DNA from: Prevotella sp.
Lineage (GTDB): Bacteria > Bacteroidota > Bacteroidia > Bacteroidales > Bacteroidaceae
DNA: 42,943 bases
Direction of reading: 5' to 3'
Assembly: GCA_017548275.1 (NCBI GenBank)
Contig: JAFZAH010000005.1
Coordinates: forward strand, 1-42,943
Positions 37,528 through 42,943 of this stretch are shown piece by piece. The position numbers and the translations under genes are program-made. Within the stretch, counting starts at the first letter, position 1; the number at the start of each line of letters is the position of its first letter. The notes beneath the pieces were generated by a model. That model ran no database searches. It was not told where the DNA came from and worked only from the letters and a program-made list of their open reading frames with translations.

Positions 37528-37986
37528 TTAATGGCAGGTATTTAATATCTCATCATACGGACTGTTGACAGCCAACCGCCCGTTGACCATGACCACAAGT
37601 TCCACCTTGGCGCGGAAGCACAGTTGTTCATCGGCTGCGCGATAGATATCTTGGTCGAAGATGAACCGCACACCCTCTTTATGGACGTTCAACCGCGAGA
37701 AAAACTCATCGTCGCACCTGAGAGGTGTCTTATATTGCATGTTTATTCTCGCCACCACCGCATCGATGCCTTGTTTGTGCAAGTCAGCAAACGACGCTCC
37801 CAGACTGCGCAGAAAGAGGTGACGTGTGTGCTCAATATAATGCAGGTAATTGGCATTATTGACGATGCCCTCGATATCGCACTCATAGTCGCGCACTTCC
37901 ATACGGGTCTCAAAGATATAGGGAGCCTCCCCTGTACCCCCTCCCAAGGAGGGGGACTCAAATTGAGACGATTGACGAATACTCAT
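37528..37986 (-). CDS. Acyl-CoA thioesterase (4HBT) with repeat-encoded N terminus
   Basis: A hot-dog-fold thioesterase (152 aa; family about 130-135) that hydrolyses acyl-CoA or acyl-ACP esters. The family region starts at YIFETRMEVRDYECD, with the catalytic-type DIEGIVNNANYLHYIEHTRH. Before it, residues 9-21 (FESPSLGGGTGEA) come from a palindromic element at 37924-37960, so the native start has been replaced. Met29 (37902) is an alternative start but would cut into the conserved first strand. It is followed 2 bp later by dprA and preceded by the DUF2851 gene. Confidence 0.85.
   Translation of the reverse strand: MSIRQSSQFESPSLGGGTGEAPYIFETRMEVRDYECDIEGIVNNANYLHYIEHTRHLFLRSLGASFADLHKQGIDAVVARINMQYKTPLRCDDEFFSRLNVHKEGVRFIFDQDIYRAADEQLCFRAKVELVVMVNGRLAVNSPYDEILNTCH
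37924..37960. repeat. Palindromic element inside the thioesterase start
   Basis: Arm AGCCTCCCCTGTA then palindrome CCCCCTCC-caa-GGAGGGGG (37937-37955), perfect 8-bp arms. On the minus strand it is translated ESPSLGGGTGEA, in the same relation to the hairpin as PSLKEGQGGS in ArgB. The arm faces the gene body. Confidence 0.8.
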
Positions 37987-38051
37987 ATTGGTTTTGTATA
38001 TTGAAAATTGAAACAGATTTTTCCAAGAGGTTTACAATCCTCCTTGTTTGG

Positions 38052-38123
38052 TGTCCCCTTCCAGAGAGGGGAGATGGGGGAGGCTATTTTTTCCCTTCTA
38101 AGGAAGGTGGTAGGGGGAGGCCC
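38052..38123. repeat. Two adjacent palindromic elements at the DUF2851 gene end
   Basis: The first (38052-38085) has CCCCTTCC/AGAGGGGA arms followed by TGGGGGAGGCT. The second (38091-38123) has CCCTTCT/AAGGAAGG followed by TAGGGGGAGGCCC. The second is translated on the minus strand as GLPLPPSLEGKK, and the TAG stop (38084-38086) lies where the two copies meet. Both arms point to the gene. Confidence 0.75.
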
Positions 38124-39409
38124 TTGAGATATTCATATCCTATGCGGCATCGGAGGCACTCTTTGCGGTCGCAATATTCTTTTTTCAGTTGAATGAGCGC
38201 CTGACTGTCGCCGGCGGTGCTCACATCAAGTCCGCATTCGCTCCACATGCGTACGATGTTATTGTTCTCGGCCTTCAATTGTTCCAACAGGTCGAACGCG
38301 CGGTCGCAGAGGCGGTCATCGCCCGTGTGACGCCCATAGGCGAAGAGCATGGGGATGGCAGTATTGATAATCAGCAGATTGAGCGTCGATGCCGACATGT
38401 GTTTGGCATTTTTGTCCGACGTGCTGCCGAAAACATAATGCGTCTCCCAATAAGGGGTCACTCCCACGCGGTAGAGCGAGCGCAGGTCGTCTGCCGTCTT
38501 GCAATCGACGAGTTGTCGCAGGCCGGTACGGTGTTCGATATAGAGTCGGACAAGTTGTGCGATGCGGATGTGTGGGAAGTTTTGCGGCCGCATACGCAGA
38601 AATTTCCAATGGTTTGCGTCAATGGCCGACAGGCTGAACTTATGCGCCAGAAAGAGATATTCATTTCTCAGACGTGTGAAATAGCCCTCTTTGAGTGCTT
38701 CCTCCTGATAACGCTCAGGCATGGCACCGGTATCGAGCAACCCAGCCTGACCAAGAAACAGCGCCTCCACCTGCATAGGATCGTCGCGATGGTGAGCAGC
38801 AGCCCCAAGCGACAGGTTGAGAGCCCATTCTTCAAACACATCGCTGTTGACACCAAAACCATAACTGCGCGCCAGCGTGACGAAATAGGCATCCTCCCAC
38901 GAGCCGTTACAACGCTCCACACGATGCTGTATGTCGGTGGTCTTACGCTCAAGACGCTCTGTCTGAAGGGCACTCAGCCAACTGTGTATCATCAGTGGCG
39001 ACAGGCGGGGAATAATCTGATAGCAAGGCGGATAGCGGTCGGCTTGCAACAGGGCCTCGTAATTGTCATTAACCGACTGGGGCACGCTGATTTGCAATTG
39101 GGGCAACACGCGCCCCTGGGTGGTCGTCACATCGCGCCCTGGACGCCCGCATACATGAAGCACCACGTTGTCGTATGCCGCATCATGGTCGTGTCCATGC
39201 GCATACCAGTCATTGCCGTCGTCGTGTATCTCCACGTTCCCGACCCACAACGTGCCCCCGATTTTCACTTTCGCATTGAAAAAATCGGGCCCCGCATGAT
39301 GGTTGTGCAACCCGGGGTCAATCACCTCCACTTCGCGGCCGTCGGTGGTTCGCAGGTCGCTTAGAGGTAGCAGTTTGTGTTTCCAACAATAATGCAATAA
39401 CTGTTCCAT
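38084..39409 (-). CDS. DUF2851 family protein with repeat-encoded C terminus
   Basis: A 441-aa cytoplasmic protein typical of Bacteroidota, of unknown function. The N-terminal conserved block has GPDFFNAKVKIGG, WVGNVEIH and HGHDHDAAYDNVVLHV, i.e. clustered His/Asp/Glu that could bind metal. The C terminus has a Cys pair region, CDRKECLRCRIGYEYLK, where the family normally ends. The final GLPLPPSLEGKK comes from a palindromic element. It is the first gene of the leftward group with the thioesterase, dprA, dusB and the MATE pump. A nuclease-like role is only a guess from the acidic/His pattern. Confidence 0.8.
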   Translation of the reverse strand: MEQLLHYCWKHKLLPLSDLRTTDGREVEVIDPGLHNHHAGPDFFNAKVKIGGTLWVGNVEIHDDGNDWYAHGHDHDAAYDNVVLHVCGRPGRDVTTTQGRVLPQLQISVPQSVNDNYEALLQADRYPPCYQIIPRLSPLMIHSWLSALQTERLERKTTDIQHRVERCNGSWEDAYFVTLARSYGFGVNSDVFEEWALNLSLGAAAHHRDDPMQVEALFLGQAGLLDTGAMPERYQEEALKEGYFTRLRNEYLFLAHKFSLSAIDANHWKFLRMRPQNFPHIRIAQLVRLYIEHRTGLRQLVDCKTADDLRSLYRVGVTPYWETHYVFGSTSDKNAKHMSASTLNLLIINTAIPMLFAYGRHTGDDRLCDRAFDLLEQLKAENNNIVRMWSECGLDVSTAGDSQALIQLKKEYCDRKECLRCRIGYEYLKGLPLPPSLEGKK

Positions 39410-39431
39410 GGCAGGTGACGGGGATGTTGGG

Positions 39432-39476
39432 TCAATGAGGCTGACTGGGCCAATGAGACGAATATGGCTTATTGGT
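39432..39476. repeat. 'CAATGAGGC' word repeat
   Basis: TCAATGAGGCTGACTGGGCC, AATGAGACGAATATGGCTTA and TTGG iterate similar words. It lies in the 5' leader of the DUF2851 gene and is related to 30732-30782. Confidence 0.45.
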
Positions 39477-39485
39477 TTAGACTGA

Positions 39486-39493
39486 CAAAATTA
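39486..39493 (-). promoter_or_regulatory. -7 promoter box for the DUF2851-dprA-dusB group
   Basis: Minus-strand TAATTTTG, 76 bp upstream of the first gene's start. The word repeat lies between it and the start codon. Confidence 0.4.
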
Positions 39494-39553
39494 CATTATT
39501 TTTGGCAAAAAAACACTACACTGCCAAAAAAATGATTAAAATGTATGTGAACA

Positions 39554-39585
39554 TTTGCTTTTTTACGTGCTTAGGCGTACCTTTG
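39554..39585 (+). promoter_or_regulatory. Promoter of dapB-lepB
   Basis: TTTG (39554-39557), 20-bp spacer, TACCTTTG (39578-39585), 25 bp before the dapB ATG. It is a full consensus match. Confidence 0.7.
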
Positions 39586-39610
39586 CAACCGTTAATTAAC
39601 ACCTACTCAT

Positions 39611-40366
39611 ATGAAAATAGCATTGATAGGCTACGGCAAAATGGGACGGATGATTGAACAAATCGCCCTTAGTCGCGGCCATGAGATTGTGGCTGTCATT
39701 GACATCGACAACCAAGAGGATTTCGACAGTGAGGCTTTCGCCTCGGCTGATGTGGCCATCGAATTTACCTCTCCCACAGCAGCATACGGCAATTATCTCA
39801 AAGCGTTTGCCAAAAACGTGAAAGTGGTATCTGGCTCTACCGGATGGATGAAGGAGCACGGTGATGAGGTGCGCCGCCTCTGCAACGAAGGAGGAAAGAC
39901 GCTCTTTTGGGCTTCTAATTTCTCCGTGGGCGTGGCTGTCTTCTCTGCCGTCAACCGCTATCTGGCGAAGTTGATGAACGGTTTCCCGCAGTATAGTGTG
40001 CGGATGGAGGAAACCCACCATATACACAAACTCGACGCCCCCTCAGGCACTGCCATCACACTCGCAGAGGAGATTATCGGTCAACTCGACCGGAAAGAGA
40101 CATGGACAAAAGGCATACTGACGGCACCCGACGGCACTGTGACCGGCACTGTCGACTGTGATGACAGCGCACTGGCTATCGACAGCATCCGCCGCGATGA
40201 GGTGCCCGGTATTCACTCCATCACCTATGACAGCGAGGCCGACAGCATCACCATCACCCACGATGCCCATTCGCGCAAGGGATTCGCGCTCGGAGCCGTG
40301 CTCGCCGCAGAATACACCCTCAAGCACCAAGGGCTCCTCACCATCAGCGATATGTTTCAGTTTTAG
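39611..40366 (+). CDS. dapB: 4-hydroxy-tetrahydrodipicolinate reductase
   Basis: Reduces hydroxy-tetrahydrodipicolinate with NAD(P)H in lysine and diaminopimelate synthesis (251 aa). The nucleotide-binding loop is LIGYGKMGRM (5-14). The catalytic block is EETHHIHKLDAPSGTA, with His136/His137 and Lys140. The C terminus ends ISDMFQF. It has its own promoter and is followed after 50 bp by lepB. Supplying diaminopimelate links it to cell-wall synthesis. Confidence 0.95.
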   Translation: MKIALIGYGKMGRMIEQIALSRGHEIVAVIDIDNQEDFDSEAFASADVAIEFTSPTAAYGNYLKAFAKNVKVVSGSTGWMKEHGDEVRRLCNEGGKTLFWASNFSVGVAVFSAVNRYLAKLMNGFPQYSVRMEETHHIHKLDAPSGTAITLAEEIIGQLDRKETWTKGILTAPDGTVTGTVDCDDSALAIDSIRRDEVPGIHSITYDSEADSITITHDAHSRKGFALGAVLAAEYTLKHQGLLTISDMFQF

Positions 40367-40380
40367 GATGCACGAGGCCG

Positions 40381-40410
40381 ATTATTCCCATAACTCCCAT
40401 TATCCCCCCA
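40381..40410. repeat. 'ATTATTCCCATAACTCCC' word repeat
   Basis: ATTATTCCCATAACTCCC and ATTATCCCCCCAAATAAT iterate similar words and have weak dyad symmetry. It fills most of the 50-bp dapB-lepB gap. Confidence 0.35.
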
Positions 40411-40416
40411 AATAAT

Positions 40417-41877
40417 ATGATTGACAAAAGAAAAGCAAACCTGAATATGAAGAAACAGTGGACGAAGTTTATCATCGTCCTTGTGTTATATCTCCTGTTC
40501 CTCTTCTGGGTGAAGAGTTGGCTCGGATTGATTCTCGTGCCACTCATCTATGATGTCTATATCAGCAAGAAAATTCGCTGGCAATGGTGGAAAGACTCTG
40601 AGAAACCCATCCGCGTGCTGATGAGTTGGGTCGATGCCATTGTCTTCGCACTCGTGGCGGTCTATTTCATCAATCTCTTTTTCTTCCAGAACTACGTCAT
40701 ACCGTCGTCGTCGCTCGAGAAATCACTCCTCAGGGGCGACTACCTCTTTGTCAGCAAACTGAGTTACGGCCCGCGCATACCGCAGACACCGCTCACCATG
40801 CCCCTGACGCAGCACACATTGCCCATCTTCGGCATCAAATCGTACATAGAGTGGCCGCATTGGGACTACCGCCGTGTCAAGGGACTCGGACATGTGGAAC
40901 TCAATGACATCGTGGTTTTCAACTATCCCGCAGGCGACACCTTGGCCAGCAGCCCCCAATATCAGGCGCAAGACTATTATCAGTTGTGCTACTCGGCTGG
41001 TTTGCAGCAGTTGCAGGCACCCGTGCCCGTCGACTCCATGACGCGGCAGCAGCAGTGGGATTTCTTCAATCAGGTGTTATACCGTGGCGCTGAGGCCGTT
41101 AAAGCCAACCCGGGGGAGTTTGGCGATGTCATTTCCCGTCCCACCGACCGGCGCGAGAACTACGTGAAACGCTGTGTGGGTCTGCCCGGGCAGACGCTGC
41201 AAATCAAGAACCAGATAATTTACCTCGACGGAAAGGCCAACAAGCAACCCGACAAGGTGCAGTTCTCTTATTGGGTACGACTGATTAACGACCTGCCAGA
41301 GTCGACCATGGAGGAACTGGAAATCACTGAAGAAGACCTGCAGCAACTTTACGCCTCAAGACAGCGTGACGGTAGAGGCTACATGCCTCTCACGAAAAAA
41401 GCGGCCGAAGGGCTCAAACAAATGCCCGAATATGTTGACCTTGTGGAGCCTGTCACCGACGCTGACATGGTGGACGGCGGAAAGGTCTATCCCCTGAACG
41501 GCAACTACGGATGGACACGTGACAATTATGGTCCCGTATGGATTCCCGCCAAAGGCAAGACGCTGAAACTCACCATGGACAATATCGCCATCTACGACCG
41601 TCCGATACGTGTGTATGAGGGCAATGAGTTGGAGGTGAAAAACAATAAGATATATATCAACGGCAAAGAGGCCAATGAATATACGTTCAAGATGGATTAT
41701 TACTGGATGATGGGTGACAACCGCCACAACTCGCTCGACTCCCGTTACTGGGGATTCGTGCCCGAAGACCATGTCGTGGGTAAACCCATCTTCATCTGGC
41801 TCTCCATCAACCCCGAAGACATAGGTGCAAAAATCCGTTGGAACCGACTCTTCCGTATGGTGGACAATATCAAATAA
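40417..41877 (+). CDS. lepB: Signal peptidase I
   Basis: Cleaves signal peptides from exported proteins (486 aa), needed for the many exported glycosidases here. Two to three N-terminal membrane helices precede the catalytic Ser99 in PSSSLEKSLLRGDYL (Leu replaces the usual Met after Ser). The catalytic Lys251 lies in NYVKRCVGLPGQTL. MGDNRHNSLDSRYWGFVP is the conserved last box. It is longer than the E. coli enzyme (324 aa) because of a large insert between boxes, as is common in Bacteroidales. Met11 (40447, MKKQWTKF) is an equally plausible start because the membrane segment follows it directly. Confidence 0.93.
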   Translation: MIDKRKANLNMKKQWTKFIIVLVLYLLFLFWVKSWLGLILVPLIYDVYISKKIRWQWWKDSEKPIRVLMSWVDAIVFALVAVYFINLFFFQNYVIPSSSLEKSLLRGDYLFVSKLSYGPRIPQTPLTMPLTQHTLPIFGIKSYIEWPHWDYRRVKGLGHVELNDIVVFNYPAGDTLASSPQYQAQDYYQLCYSAGLQQLQAPVPVDSMTRQQQWDFFNQVLYRGAEAVKANPGEFGDVISRPTDRRENYVKRCVGLPGQTLQIKNQIIYLDGKANKQPDKVQFSYWVRLINDLPESTMEELEITEEDLQQLYASRQRDGRGYMPLTKKAAEGLKQMPEYVDLVEPVTDADMVDGGKVYPLNGNYGWTRDNYGPVWIPAKGKTLKLTMDNIAIYDRPIRVYEGNELEVKNNKIYINGKEANEYTFKMDYYWMMGDNRHNSLDSRYWGFVPEDHVVGKPIFIWLSINPEDIGAKIRWNRLFRMVDNIK

Positions 41878-41890
41878 CAATTTCAAAACC

Positions 41891-41915
41891 AGCCCCATCT
41901 CTCAGAGATGGGGCT
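41891..41915 (+). terminator. Hairpin terminator after lepB
   Basis: Perfect 10-bp arms AGCCCCATCT and AGATGGGGCT with a 5-base loop, 14 bp after the lepB stop. There is no T-run, so termination may be partial. Confidence 0.6.
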
Positions 41916-41997
41916 ATAAGTTAGGTCCGAAAGCATCCATCTTATGACCTCCTCATTGTAAACTGGCTTAGTAAAAAATGTATTTTGAATGCATATA

Positions 41998-42029
41998 TTT
42001 GTAGGTTTACGAATTATATGTTATCTTTG
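41998..42029 (+). promoter_or_regulatory. Promoter of the lipoprotein gene
   Basis: TTTG (41998-42001), 20-bp spacer, TATCTTTG (42022-42029), 37 bp before the ATG at 42067. Confidence 0.65.
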
Positions 42030-42066
42030 TGCCACATATTATTTACCATAGCATTCTTATATAAAT

Positions 42067-42687
42067 ATGAAAACAGTTCTTTGGGCTATCACGCTAATCG
42101 CCGTTTGTTTTTCCTTCGCATCGTGCGGAGGTGGATTGGTAAAAAATGAGACGACATCTGTGGAGAAGGATACTACAGATACTACATCTGAGCGGAAACG
42201 TCTTGAAGAAGAAATAATAGCAAAGCAAAAACGATTAGACAGCCTCAACATGGAGCGCCAAAAAAAGAAAGATCTTGTCGAAGACACCAAAGTGAAAAAA
42301 CCTCTACATAGTCAGATGTTTTATCAGAGATTGTTGGAAGCGTTCTGTTGTGAGCATTTTAACAAAGGTTTTGCCCATGAAAGATTTGGCATAAAGACGC
42401 ATGATATGAAGTATACCAGAGGTAGTCTTCGTGTAAAGAATGCGGCAAATCGTAATGAGAACACAGATATCATAACTGGTGTTATAAGTTACAAGTATAG
42501 TTATAGAAGAAATCGCCCTGATGGGGGATTTAAAGCACTTGTTACTGATAATGGCGAAGGTTATTTTATTGTGACATTTACTCGAGAGGGAGCAGATGAA
42601 AAAGGTCATATTAAGACGATTATGGACCAGCCTTTTGTATATGACAGTGAAGAAAAGAGAGAAGAAGAGTGGGAAGAAGAGTGGTAA
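42067..42687 (+). CDS. Small lipoprotein with coiled-coil, unknown function
   Basis: A 206-aa protein with a lipoprotein signal; the lipid-bearing Cys20 lies in SFASC-GGG. Residues about 40-75 are charged and helical (RKRLEEEIIAKQKRLDSLN), likely a coiled coil. The rest is a small domain with GVISYKYSYRR and GEGYFIVTFTR, which look like beta-strands. The C-terminal tail is very acidic (EEKREEEWEEEW). Not recognised as a known family. Base composition is much more AT-rich than the rest of the window, suggesting an accessory or transferred gene. It is followed 48 bp later by a second lipoprotein gene. Confidence 0.75.
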   Translation: MKTVLWAITLIAVCFSFASCGGGLVKNETTSVEKDTTDTTSERKRLEEEIIAKQKRLDSLNMERQKKKDLVEDTKVKKPLHSQMFYQRLLEAFCCEHFNKGFAHERFGIKTHDMKYTRGSLRVKNAANRNENTDIITGVISYKYSYRRNRPDGGFKALVTDNGEGYFIVTFTREGADEKGHIKTIMDQPFVYDSEEKREEEWEEEW

Positions 42688-42735
42688 GAGAATGTCACCC
42701 ATAGTCTCCATGATAATCATAACTAACAAATCTAC

Positions 42736-42943
42736 ATGATGAAATCAACCTTAATACAACTTCAATTCCTTTTCATTTGTATCTCTTTCTTATCATGTGC
42801 AGGAAACAGCAAAACTGGCAGCAATGGAAAAGAGTCCGTAAATAGTAACCTTATAGATTTGAATAACAAGAAGGATAGTATTGAAGCCCTTATCATGCAA
42901 ACTGAAAGAGAATTAGAAAAATCTAAGGTGCAAATAGGTTTGG
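42736..42943 (+). CDS. Second lipoprotein, cut by the window edge
   Basis: An open frame from ATG 42736 (or 42739) to the end of the window, with at least 69 residues. It has a hydrophobic signal ending in a lipobox (ISFLSC-AGN, Cys21), then a polar linker and a helical, charged stretch (NNKKDSIEALIMQTERELEK) resembling the coiled-coil of the preceding lipoprotein. Like that gene it is AT-rich. Probably a related or co-working surface lipoprotein; the 3' end is missing. Confidence 0.7.
   Translation, partial: MMKSTLIQLQFLFICISFLSCAGNSKTGSNGKESVNSNLIDLNNKKDSIEALIMQTERELEKSKVQIGL

Overview
The window looks like chromosomal DNA of a gut or rumen Bacteroidota, most likely a Prevotella-type genus. 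The reasons are: Bacteroidota-style promoters (TAnnTTTG at -7, TTTG/TTG about 20 bp upstream) with no Shine-Dalgarno sequences; a one-protein hybrid two-component regulator (HTCS) beside a polysaccharide operon; SP-II lipoproteins; and the dapB-lepB pair. Base composition is about 50% GC except at both ends, which are AT-rich. No rRNA, tRNA, CRISPR array, integrase or intact insertion sequence was seen.

Layout. 1-634: no protein gene; palindromic repeats, terminators and a possible small RNA. 635-12298: six leftward genes forming a xylan side-chain and oligosaccharide operon (CE6-CE1 double esterase, GH43-CBM6-GH43-CBM6, GH43 with C2 domain, GH8 exo-oligoxylanase, GH43, type-B carboxylesterase lipoprotein), all exported. 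12526-16575: the divergent HTCS that probably controls it. No SusC/SusD pair lies here, so import is encoded elsewhere. 16647-22521: a leftward group of esterase, GH2 beta-galactosidase, ribF and a CPBP protease. 22678-30727: rightward SGNH esterase, NUDIX hydrolase, topA, aroK, speA and argB. 30927-32620: ECF sigma factor, putative anti-sigma protein and an unknown protein. 32759-33703: FabK-like flavoprotein. 33830-39409: leftward DUF2851, thioesterase, dprA, dusB and a MATE pump. 39611-41877: dapB and lepB. 42067 to the end: two small AT-rich lipoproteins, the second cut by the window edge.

How the enzymes fit together. CE6, CE1 and the carboxylesterase would remove acetyl and aromatic esters. 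The GH43 enzymes would remove arabinose or xylose. GH8 would trim xylose from the reducing end of oligosaccharides. The HTCS would sense a xylo-oligosaccharide in the periplasm and switch the operon on.

The most unusual content is the repeats. A short GC-rich palindromic element (a GCCTC/ACCCACCC arm followed by a CCCTCC-GGAGGG hairpin) occurs about ten times. In four genes (ribF, argB, a thioesterase, DUF2851) it sits exactly at a gene end, stays open in frame and supplies the last or first residues of the protein. Two copies in inverted orientation bracket a remnant of a DUF559 (Vsr-like) endonuclease gene upstream of argB. A second family (LKPQ-encoding) lies in frame inside two glycosidases. 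Several degenerate 'word' repeats fill intergenic gaps. These recall the Rickettsia palindromic elements and are the best candidate here for an undescribed system.
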